Shown here: in pieces, positions 50,634 to 56,979 of the stretch
Numbering within the stretch: the first letter of the stretch is position 1
Layout of the letters: every line of letters starts with the position of its first letter
From: Bacteroidales bacterium Bact_07
Lineage (GTDB): Bacteria; Bacteroidota; Bacteroidia; Bacteroidales; Tenuifilaceae
Assembly: GCA_001603415.1 (NCBI GenBank)
Contig: LUYY01000022.1
Location: forward strand, 1-56,979
Reading direction: 5' to 3'
Length of the DNA: 56,979 nucleotides
The notes under the pieces: generated by a model
What the model was told of the DNA's origin: nothing
Databases searched by the model: none
What the model saw: only the letters and a program-made list of their open reading frames with translations
Made by a program: the position numbers and the translations under genes

Positions 50634-52061
50634 TTAAAAGTATAAGTCGCGCTCTCCTGCTTTAATCCGATCGATTCGGCGACGAATTTCAAGGGTGTTT
50701 TGATGGCCTTCGAGTTCGGCAAGGGTTTTCTCAATCAGCTTATAGCCCTTCTGCTGAACCTCGGGATTGGCATAGTCAACCAGATATTCGGTAAGGGTTA
50801 GCAAGGCGTTGGGTGTGCAGTATCGCTTAATAAACCCCGGAACCGAAAATTCCATGAAATGCTCACCGGTACGCCCTAAGCGGTAGCAAGCCGTGCAGAA
50901 CGAAGGGATATAGTTGTGGTCAATTAGCTCATCAATTATCTCACCTAATGAACGGTTATCGTTAATCTCAAATTGTTCCTTATTAAGGTCTTGATGCTCA
51001 TTCTTTGAGGCATGATATGAACCCAACTCCAGCTTGGTGCCACCATCAATTTGCGATACACCAAACTGAATAACTTGCCTACGGATATCAGCTGGTTCGC
51101 GGGCAGTAAGTATCATTCCTGTATATGGCACAGCCAAACGTAGAATGGCAACCAGCTTTACAAAATCGTTGTCGGAAACAAAATATTTATCGGTGATGTT
51201 AAGGCCCGATGCCGACTTGATACGGGGAAACGAAATGGTATGAGGTCCAACGTTGTAGCACGCCTCAAGGTGATTGGTATGACGAACCAAGCCTAAAACC
51301 TCGAAACGCCAGTCGTAGAGGCCAAAGAGGGCTCCTATGCCAACATCGTCCAATCCAGCTTCCTGTGCACGATCGAGTGAGGTTAAACGCCACTCAAAAT
51401 CTTTCTTTTTACCCGAAGGGTGATACCAGGTATAGGCCTCAGGATGGTAGGTTTCCTGGAAAATTTGGTAAGTGCCAATTCCTGCCTCTTTCACTTTACG
51501 GAATCCTTCAATATCGAGCGGGGCTGCATTGATATTAACCCTACGGATTTCACCATTTTTCTTCTTTATGCCATACACCAGCCTAACGGTATGGGCAATG
51601 TAATCGGCTGAGTATTCAGGATGCTCGCCGTAAACCAGAATTAAGCGTTTTTGCCCGTTATCCTCAAGAGCCTCAACCTCCTGTACTATCTCCTCATCGG
51701 AAAGTGTCATGCGCAGGGCATTTTTATTCGATGCCCTAAAACCACAATACTGACAATTGTTAGTGCACTTGTTGCCAATGTAAAGCGGAGCAAACAAAAC
51801 AATTCTATTCCCATAGATACGCTCCTTGAGCGTACGAGCGCCCTGCAGTATCTCCTCAACCAGTTCGGGATCGGTGGTGTTTACAAGTATGGCAACCTCT
51901 TCGAGGTTTAGCCTGTGCTTGTCGAGCGACTTGGCAATGATTTCACGAACCCGCTCTTTGGTGGGTTTTGCATTGTTTATGTATTCCCAAATTTCATCGG
52001 CATCGATGAAAGGCTTCATGCGCTCATCGGGAATGCGGTACTTTTCCGGATTAAATTTCAT
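50634..52061 (-). CDS. hydG: [FeFe]-hydrogenase H-cluster maturase HydG
   Basis: Radical-SAM enzyme that splits tyrosine to make the CO and cyanide ligands of the H-cluster. The 475-residue protein has the SAM-cluster motif C99-x3-C103-x2-C106 (KCTNNCQYCGFR) and, decisively, the second cluster motif CX2CX22C near the C-terminus (CTACYRLGRTGEHFMEF to RYC). That motif distinguishes HydG from the related thiazole enzyme ThiH. It follows the TM1266-type regulator gene by 79 bases in the same direction. HydE, HydF and the hydrogenase itself are not in the window. Confidence 0.95.
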   Translation of the reverse strand: MKFNPEKYRIPDERMKPFIDADEIWEYINNAKPTKERVREIIAKSLDKHRLNLEEVAILVNTTDPELVEEILQGARTLKERIYGNRIVLFAPLYIGNKCTNNCQYCGFRASNKNALRMTLSDEEIVQEVEALEDNGQKRLILVYGEHPEYSADYIAHTVRLVYGIKKKNGEIRRVNINAAPLDIEGFRKVKEAGIGTYQIFQETYHPEAYTWYHPSGKKKDFEWRLTSLDRAQEAGLDDVGIGALFGLYDWRFEVLGLVRHTNHLEACYNVGPHTISFPRIKSASGLNITDKYFVSDNDFVKLVAILRLAVPYTGMILTAREPADIRRQVIQFGVSQIDGGTKLELGSYHASKNEHQDLNKEQFEINDNRSLGEIIDELIDHNYIPSFCTACYRLGRTGEHFMEFSVPGFIKRYCTPNALLTLTEYLVDYANPEVQQKGYKLIEKTLAELEGHQNTLEIRRRIDRIKAGERDLYF

Positions 52062-52140
52062 GGCTCTATATCAGTTTAATAAGATTTATACTACCAAACT
52101 TACCTGAGCCTGATACCGGTAGGAAAGAGTTTAATGTAAA

Positions 52141-52389
52141 CTACACCCCTTTTAGCATGAGGGTTTTAACCTGAACGCCGTTAAGCTTTCCGATTGGGCC
52201 GGTAAGAGCGCCAATTTCATCGGATGTCCCTTCAAGCACAAGCGATATTACATGAATGCCCCGTTGGTGGAGCGGTATGCCCTGACGGGCAATAATAATA
52301 TCGGCATGAGCCGAAAGAATTTGATTCAGCCTTGAAGCGCTCTCGCGGTTCTCAACAAGAATTAGTGCAGCTCCGATTCTCTTTTCCAT
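52141..52389 (-). CDS. TM1266-type iron-only hydrogenase system regulator
   Basis: An 82-residue ACT/ferredoxin-fold protein: MEKRIGAALILVENRESA ... LSAHADIIIARQGIPLHQRG ... VISLVLEGTSDEIGALTGPIGKLNGVQVK (split for length). The pattern matches the small protein family named putative iron-only hydrogenase system regulator (TM1266), which sits next to hydrogenase maturation genes. It precedes hydG on the same strand. Binding of a ligand to modulate hydrogenase maturation is conjecture. Confidence 0.85.
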   Translation of the reverse strand: MEKRIGAALILVENRESASRLNQILSAHADIIIARQGIPLHQRGIHVISLVLEGTSDEIGALTGPIGKLNGVQVKTLMLKGV

Positions 52390-52509
52390 CAGACTATCTC
52401 CTTTGGATCAGACTCATTTTTCTGAATCCTTGGCGGCAAATGCTTACCTACCTCAGATACAGGATTTGTATTTCAAAAAACCTAAATACTTATACGATTA
52501 TCTACGCAA

Positions 52510-52517
52510 CAAAGATA
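52510..52517 (-). promoter_or_regulatory. Promoter of the TM1266-hydG operon
   Basis: TATCTTTG on the minus strand exactly matches TAnnTTTG, with an ATTG 21 bases upstream as a partial -33 element. The leader to the start at 52389 would be about 115 bases. Confidence 0.5.
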
Positions 52518-52559
52518 CGCTAAAAAACGATTGGCTGGCAATGATAAATATCATTATTG

Positions 52560-53504
52560 TTAATAAATTAACTCATCAACCTGTTTGGCTGCATTTGTAA
52601 GCTGTTGGAATAACAAACGGCTATCGGAAATGTCAATTTTATCGGCTACCTGCTTATGGAAATAGATGTAGGCATCGGTGCTGTGAAGCACCCCATCAAA
52701 ATTGAGGATGTGGAGTTCCACATTCCTGGTCAATACGGGGTTTAGCTCTGAACTATCACCGTTTGCCCAAATAATTACCATTGCACGGTACGAGGATTTG
52801 TTCCATTCCAGCGATACGGCATAAATGCCCTCAGGGGGAATGAGTTTACCTGCCTCCTCAATTTGAACCGTTAGGGTTGGAAAGCCCGCATCTCCGAATA
52901 AATGAGAACCTTTGCCTAACGCCCCAATAATCATGTAGTAATGATCGAGGTATGCATTTGCCCGCTGGATTTTTCCCTCGAGCAATGCCTTTCGGATAGT
53001 GGTAGAGCTAACCGTCTCCTGCTGAATATCCTGCTCGGGTATCTCCTCAACCATAAATTTTAACTCCGAGCTCAACTGTTTAAGTTCCTCGTAATCGCCT
53101 TCGCGGTTGTGCCCGAAATGATGGTTAAAGCCAACAACAATGTATCGCGCATTAAGCTTGCTAATCAAGTAGTCCCTTATAAACTGAACCGACGAAATTT
53201 TAGAAAACTCCAGGGTGAATTTCACTATGATAAGATGATCGAGACCGGTTTTGCTAAGCAATTCAATTTTCTCGCGTTGCGACAGGATAAACATCAGGTT
53301 TTTCCCTGCGGTTTCAGGGTAAAGCACCTTGCGGGGATGGGGGTAAAAGGTAATAAGAACCGACTCGCCTCCAATGCTCCGGGCAATCTCATTGATCCTA
53401 TTGATAATAACCTTATGGCCTAAATGAACCCCATCGAACGATCCGGTGGTAACCACCGGATTAGTAATTGCACCTACCTCATCGAAACCATAATGAACCC
53501 TCAT
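52560..53504 (-). CDS. ribF: Bifunctional riboflavin kinase / FAD synthetase
   Basis: Makes FMN and FAD from riboflavin. The 314-residue protein has an N-terminal nucleotidyltransferase domain (VVTTGSFDGVHLGHKVII, FYPHPRKVL, VVGFNHHFGHNREGD, SSTTIRKALLEG) and a C-terminal kinase domain (GKGSHLFGDAGFPTLTV, PPEGIYAVSLE). The length is standard. It lies 9 bases downstream of rex on the same strand, and its products supply flavin for the redox proteins around it. Confidence 0.95.
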   Translation of the reverse strand: MRVHYGFDEVGAITNPVVTTGSFDGVHLGHKVIINRINEIARSIGGESVLITFYPHPRKVLYPETAGKNLMFILSQREKIELLSKTGLDHLIIVKFTLEFSKISSVQFIRDYLISKLNARYIVVGFNHHFGHNREGDYEELKQLSSELKFMVEEIPEQDIQQETVSSTTIRKALLEGKIQRANAYLDHYYMIIGALGKGSHLFGDAGFPTLTVQIEEAGKLIPPEGIYAVSLEWNKSSYRAMVIIWANGDSSELNPVLTRNVELHILNFDGVLHSTDAYIYFHKQVADKIDISDSRLLFQQLTNAAKQVDELIY

Positions 53505-53513
53505 TGCTGCCTT

Positions 53514-54149
53514 TTACCGGGCATAGCCCTGTTTAACAAAGTAAGCAACTTTTTCCATAGAGGTAATCATGTCATACTCCTCCAGGTAAACATTCTCGGG
53601 AACCACAAGGGGAATGGTGGTGAAATTAAGAATGCCCTTTATACCTGCTGCTACAAGTTGTTCAGCAACCTGACCTGCGGTGTCGGGTGGCGATGAGATT
53701 ATGGCAATGGAAATATCGTTACGCTTTATAACCTCAGGAAGTTCCTTCATATGGTAACAGTTAACGCCGGAAATAACGCGGTTAACCTTGTTGGGGTCAA
53801 CATCAAATGCGGCTACAATATTTAGCTTTGGGCGTTTACCATTAAAGTAGGTAGTTATAGCACGTCCTAAATTACCCATACCAATAACCGCAACGCTCAA
53901 TCCTATTGGGTGATCAATGATATCGCCAATAACCTTAATAAGTTCCTGAGCATCGTAACCTTTCTTTTTCATGCTGGAGTAACCGATAAGCATCAGGTCG
54001 CGCCTTACCTGAACTGCTATTATATTGTGTAAACCGGCAAGTTCGTGCGAGTAAATGTGAGTTTTACCTTTTGCCAAGCAATTGAGTAGCGTTCTGCGGT
54101 ACTCACTTAGTCGTTCAATGGTTTTTTCCGGTAGATTTGCCTTGTCCAT
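53514..54149 (-). CDS. rex: Redox-sensing transcriptional repressor Rex
   Basis: NADH/NAD+-sensing repressor of fermentation and anaerobic genes. The 211 residues show an N-terminal winged helix (about 5-75) and a C-terminal Rossmann domain with GMGNLGRAITTYF, DVDPNKVN and SSPPDTAGQVAEQLVAAGIKGILNF (split for length). It forms a two-gene unit with ribF. An imperfect inverted repeat of Rex-operator length lies just upstream (54157-54175), possibly for autoregulation. Located between the kinase operon and ribF. Confidence 0.94.
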   Translation of the reverse strand: MDKANLPEKTIERLSEYRRTLLNCLAKGKTHIYSHELAGLHNIIAVQVRRDLMLIGYSSMKKKGYDAQELIKVIGDIIDHPIGLSVAVIGMGNLGRAITTYFNGKRPKLNIVAAFDVDPNKVNRVISGVNCYHMKELPEVIKRNDISIAIISSPPDTAGQVAEQLVAAGIKGILNFTTIPLVVPENVYLEEYDMITSMEKVAYFVKQGYAR

Positions 54150-54156
54150 AGTCCAA

Positions 54157-54175
54157 TTGTTTCAATTTAACACAA
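54157..54175. promoter_or_regulatory. Imperfect palindrome upstream of rex, possible Rex operator
   Basis: TTGTTTCAATTTAACACAA has TTGT/ACAA ends and near-symmetric arms, close in length to the Rex consensus TTGTGAA-N4-TTCACAA, but the arms match only partly. It lies 8 bases before the rex start codon. Weak evidence. Confidence 0.3.
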
Positions 54176-54225
54176 AACTATTTAACTTTTCGCACATTAC
54201 AAACGGCTGTTTTAAATAAAGTAGA

Positions 54226-55374
54226 TTAAATGCCGTCATTTAGCGTATCGGAACCGGGTAAAGGAAATACGATGGTAAAGGTTGATCCCACACCGGGTTC
54301 GCTTTGAACATCAATTTTAGCGCCATATAAATCGGCCACACGCTTAACAATAGAAAGCCCCAAACCGCTACCGGTAACGTTTTTGCTCTGTGGATTTTTG
54401 ATGCGGGTAAACTCCTGAAAGAGCTTAGGGATATCCTCGGGCTCGATGCCAATTCCTGAATCGGAAACTATAAGCTTAACCTCCAATCCTGATTTAGTAA
54501 TACTACAATTAACCCATCCGCCGGGTTTATTGTATTTTACGGCATTGGATATAAGGTTATTCAATAAGATTTCCATGTCATCGGAATCGGCAAGCATGAT
54601 AACGGGATCGGTTGTTTGCAGAGTAAGGGTAACATCGCGCTGAATGGCCAGGGGTGTCATGGTTTCGATAGCCGAACGGGCTACAAGGGTTAAATCGATT
54701 TCACGGAGGGTTCGTTGCCTTTTTCCGGACTCAATATGAGTAAGGTCCAGCAAATCCATAATTAGGCTCCGCATGGATTGGATACGCGCAAGCGAACGGT
54801 CGATGAAATCCATGTAGCTATCTATGTCATTGCCGGCCTGTTTTTCCTGCATCATCTTCAAATAGCCCTCAATTGCATTGAGTGGAGCCTTAAGCTCGTG
54901 CGATAGCACGGTGAGGAACTGAAATCGTACCTGTTTACCCTCGCGATGCAACTTGCGGGTCATGCGTCGCAGGAAGTAATGCTTGGTAATATTCTCAATG
55001 GACGATTTAAGTTCCTGAGGGGTAAATGGTTTGGGGACAAAATCGTAGGCCCCAATGTTTGTAGCACGAACAGCCAACTCCAACGATGCATAAGAGGTAA
55101 TCATCATTACCAAAATATCGGGGTGATTCTCGTTGATGAACTGTAAAACCTCAACCCCTTGAATACCGGGTAACTTGTTATCGAGTAGCACTACGGCAGG
55201 GCTCGAATGTTTAATGATATCAATGGCCTCCTCGCCTGTGGCTGCTTCAATCACATTAAAGCCTATATCGTCCTCAAGGAACGGATAGCTAACCGTGAAA
55301 TTCCGAAGAATACGGGTTACGCCGGAACGAATTCCGGGTTCATCGTCAACAACCAGAATATCTATTACTTCCAT
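54226..55374 (-). CDS. Response regulator-histidine kinase hybrid (REC-HisKA-HATPase)
   Basis: A 382-residue soluble hybrid. An N-terminal receiver domain (about 5-130; acidic pair DDE at 10-12, phospho-acceptor D65 in VVLLDNKLPG, K115) leads to a HisKA dimerisation domain (H159 in LTVLSHELKAPLNAIEGY) and an HATPase_c domain (about 265-375, VKYNKPGG, SDSGIGIEPEDI, GSGLGLSIVKR). There are no membrane segments. Its receiver may accept phosphate from the upstream sensor kinase, and its own kinase half may pass the signal on, but no DNA-binding output is in the window. It begins 1 base after the preceding REC gene. Confidence 0.9.
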   Translation of the reverse strand: MEVIDILVVDDEPGIRSGVTRILRNFTVSYPFLEDDIGFNVIEAATGEEAIDIIKHSSPAVVLLDNKLPGIQGVEVLQFINENHPDILVMMITSYASLELAVRATNIGAYDFVPKPFTPQELKSSIENITKHYFLRRMTRKLHREGKQVRFQFLTVLSHELKAPLNAIEGYLKMMQEKQAGNDIDSYMDFIDRSLARIQSMRSLIMDLLDLTHIESGKRQRTLREIDLTLVARSAIETMTPLAIQRDVTLTLQTTDPVIMLADSDDMEILLNNLISNAVKYNKPGGWVNCSITKSGLEVKLIVSDSGIGIEPEDIPKLFQEFTRIKNPQSKNVTGSGLGLSIVKRVADLYGAKIDVQSEPGVGSTFTIVFPLPGSDTLNDGI

Positions 55375-55375
55375 T

Positions 55376-55771
55376 TTATACCTTAAGCAATTTCAGTATT
55401 TCGCGATGCAATTGATCGGGGCGTATCCCTTTTTCCATATATAAATCGGCTTTAATCCACTGGCGTTCCTGTTCGCTTGAAATGCCAAACGACATGCCGG
55501 TCTCGGCCGATACCGCTGTTGCAATAATTACGGGAACGTCGGGATACATCCGTTTTAGCTTGTAGCTAAGAATAAAACCGCTATCCTCGTTCTCCATCAT
55601 TAGGTCAAGTATGGCTAAATCGGGTTTGATATTCTTTAGGATATTCTCAGCCTCACGCTGACTTTCAGCGGTAACCACATCGAAACCCATTTTTTCGACA
55701 TGAAACTTAAGCTGAAACAGGTAGTCGGTATCATCGTCAACTATTAGAATGGTTTTTCGTGAGCTAGCCAT
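55376..55771 (-). CDS. Single-domain response regulator
   Basis: A 131-residue receiver domain with no output. The acidic cluster DDD at 12-14 and the phospho-acceptor D56 (LAILDLMMEN) are intact, and a Thr-Ala ATAVSAE replaces the usual signalling T/S followed by A. It lies between the sensor kinase and the hybrid kinase genes with gaps of 15 bases and 1 base, so all three are one operon. It likely shuttles phosphate between them. Confidence 0.9.
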   Translation of the reverse strand: MASSRKTILIVDDDTDYLFQLKFHVEKMGFDVVTAESQREAENILKNIKPDLAILDLMMENEDSGFILSYKLKRMYPDVPVIIATAVSAETGMSFGISSEQERQWIKADLYMEKGIRPDQLHREILKLLKV

Positions 55772-55786
55772 GGCTATTGCGTTTAA

Positions 55787-56979
55787 TTAACTATTATCGT
55801 TTCCTAATTCGTTTTCTGCATTACGGGGCAGGGTTATCCTAAAGGTTGTTCCGGTAGGTCCCTTTTGGGGGTCGGTGTTGGACTCAACATCTATTTTGCC
55901 CTTGTGCATCTTTACAATTCCGTAGGTAGTGGCAAGACCTAAACCTGTTCCCTTGCCAATTCCCTTAGTGGTGAAAAATGGGGTGAAAAGCTTATCCATA
56001 TTCTCCTCGGGTATCCCTTCACCAGTATCGATTACGCTGATTGAAATCTGATGGTCATCGCCGTCGATAACAATTGTAAGGTCGCCACCATTAGGCATGG
56101 CTTCAAAGGCATTTTTGTTCAGGTTTGTAAGCACCTGCATCATTTGCTCGTAATCGAGACTCGCCATCAGGTTTGAGGTTCGGCAAACCACATTGGTGGT
56201 AACATTCTTTGGGATAACAACCCCTGCAATGCTATCCTCCGCCAACTTTTTAACATTAACCTTTTCCACCTTAACCTGATTCTTGCGGGCAAAGTTTAGC
56301 AAACCGCTAACAATTTTCTTGCACCGTTCCGCCTGCGACGATATCAACTCTAAGTCCTTACGAAGGGGATCGTCCGGTTTACACTCATCGAGCAGGATAT
56401 TGCTATACATCAAAACAACACCTAAAGGATTGTTAAGCTCGTGAGCAATACCGGCCGAAAGCTGCCCCATATGGGCAAGTTTTTCGGAATGCTTGAGAGC
56501 CTGCTGCATTTTTGCCAGTTTCTCATTGGAAATGGCTAGATCGTTGATTGATTCATGAAGTTCCTCAATAGCGTAAGGTAAACACATTTCAACCTCGGCA
56601 AGGCCTTCAACAATGGCTATAGCGTGCTCGGTGCAAGTATCGTAACCACATGCGCCACAGTTCAGGTGATCGCGAGGGGTAAACTTACCCATCTTGGCCA
56701 ACACTTTGTTTATCTCATCATCGGTAGGCTTAGCTATTCGTTTATCATCGGGATTAAAGCTACGTGTAAGGTCAAGGTCTTTAAATTTTGATATGGCAAG
56801 TTCCCACTCTTTTAGCTGCTCAGGGGTTACCTTATTACGGGCATAGGAACTGATATAGGTTTTGCGCTCAAAACGTTTGCCTCCGGGCGACATGCCGGGC
56901 CCCATTATGCAACCCTCACAGCAAAGTAGCTCAAGGTTTTGTCCCTTCAGGTTACCCGATTCCCATTCCTTTATGGCTT
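55787..56979 (-). CDS. [FeFe]-hydrogenase-like Fe-S sensor histidine kinase (N-terminus beyond window)
   Basis: A partial gene, open to the window edge; no start is visible and the ATG at 56905 is internal. The visible N-terminal residues read QNLELLCCEGCIMGPGM. This matches the last cysteine motif of [FeFe]-hydrogenases (MxCPxGCxxGxGQ) with both cluster cysteines kept. A four-cysteine Fe-S domain follows (NCGACGYDTC with a fourth Cys in EMCLPY), then a coiled coil, HisKA (LSAGIAHELNNPLG) and HATPase_c (DTGEGIPEENMDKLF, GTGLGLATTYGI). This is probably a sensory hydrogenase-kinase that reads hydrogen or redox state through its H-cluster or Fe-S clusters. It is the first gene seen of an operon with a REC protein and a REC-kinase hybrid. 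Confidence 0.88.
   Translation of the reverse strand, partial: AIKEWESGNLKGQNLELLCCEGCIMGPGMSPGGKRFERKTYISSYARNKVTPEQLKEWELAISKFKDLDLTRSFNPDDKRIAKPTDDEINKVLAKMGKFTPRDHLNCGACGYDTCTEHAIAIVEGLAEVEMCLPYAIEELHESINDLAISNEKLAKMQQALKHSEKLAHMGQLSAGIAHELNNPLGVVLMYSNILLDECKPDDPLRKDLELISSQAERCKKIVSGLLNFARKNQVKVEKVNVKKLAEDSIAGVVIPKNVTTNVVCRTSNLMASLDYEQMMQVLTNLNKNAFEAMPNGGDLTIVIDGDDHQISISVIDTGEGIPEENMDKLFTPFFTTKGIGKGTGLGLATTYGIVKMHKGKIDVESNTDPQKGPTGTTFRITLPRNAENELGNDNS

Noticed and set aside
50634..52061. ThiH rather than HydG
   Set aside because: The C-terminal CX2CX22C motif and the adjacent TM1266 gene fit HydG; no thiamine genes are nearby.
52403..52600. 65-codon plus-strand open frame in the ribF-TM1266 gap
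   Set aside because: It overlaps the end of ribF and the minus-strand promoter region. No start signal or recognisable sequence was seen.

Overview
The window looks like a chromosomal segment of an anaerobic or facultative member of the Bacteroidota, most likely a Bacteroidales or Marinilabiliales type. The evidence is AT-rich intergenic DNA, gene starts without obvious Shine-Dalgarno sequences, several upstream boxes matching the Bacteroidota promoter (TTTG, about 20 bases, TAnnTTTG), and gene sets typical of the group (animal-type UGDH, RNase Y beside zapA, ADP-forming acyl-CoA synthetase, Mpv17-like membrane protein). No rRNA, tRNA, CRISPR array or prophage was recognised. One intact IS5-type insertion sequence is present.

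Layout. 1-5.3 kb: ligA, a RelA/SpoT-type (p)ppGpp enzyme with a degenerate hydrolase site, and a small exported protein. 5.35-6.82 kb: IS5-type element. 7.1-11.95 kb: a divergent pair, a Cache-HAMP-GAF-PAS membrane sensor with no output domain and a TPR-membrane-SpoIIE phosphatase. 12-18.7 kb: rnc-fabF-acpP, purN, a lipoprotein, an unknown helical protein, a CPBP protease and a dihydrouridine synthase. 18.7-24.7 kb: polA, queD, a small unknown protein, nfo, and a second SpoIIE phosphatase with a cyclic-nucleotide-binding-like sensor domain. 25.1-33 kb: deoxyhypusine synthase-like protein, rpiB, a four-helix-bundle protein inside repeats, ugd, and a four-gene operon for a UDP-diacetamido-glucuronic acid sugar. 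33.1-35.5 kb: rny, a probable 6S RNA, zapA and a coiled-coil partner. 35.7-50.6 kb: envelope and peptidoglycan genes (M23 peptidase, lipid A acyltransferase, anmK, C69 peptidase, LiaF-like protein, M48 lipoprotein, mtgA, TPR protein) mixed with fermentation genes (ADP-forming acyl-CoA synthetase, flavodoxin). 50.6-57 kb: hydG, a TM1266-type hydrogenase regulator, ribF, rex, and a three-gene phosphorelay whose first gene carries the C-terminal H-cluster motif of an [FeFe]-hydrogenase fused to an Fe-S domain and a histidine kinase; it runs off the window.

Two themes deserve attention. First, the right end groups hydrogen and redox functions: H-cluster maturation, the NADH/NAD+ sensor Rex, flavin synthesis, and an apparent sensory hydrogenase-kinase feeding two further receiver-containing proteins. 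Second, heptanucleotide tandem arrays occur repeatedly next to start codons in a fixed orientation relative to the gene (upstream of queD, rpiB, the four-helix-bundle gene, ugd and the aminotransferase of the sugar operon). A related but different heptamer, TCCTTTA, lies upstream of the rel gene and of the 4655 gene. The arrays have near-promoter periodicity, and their function is unknown to me.
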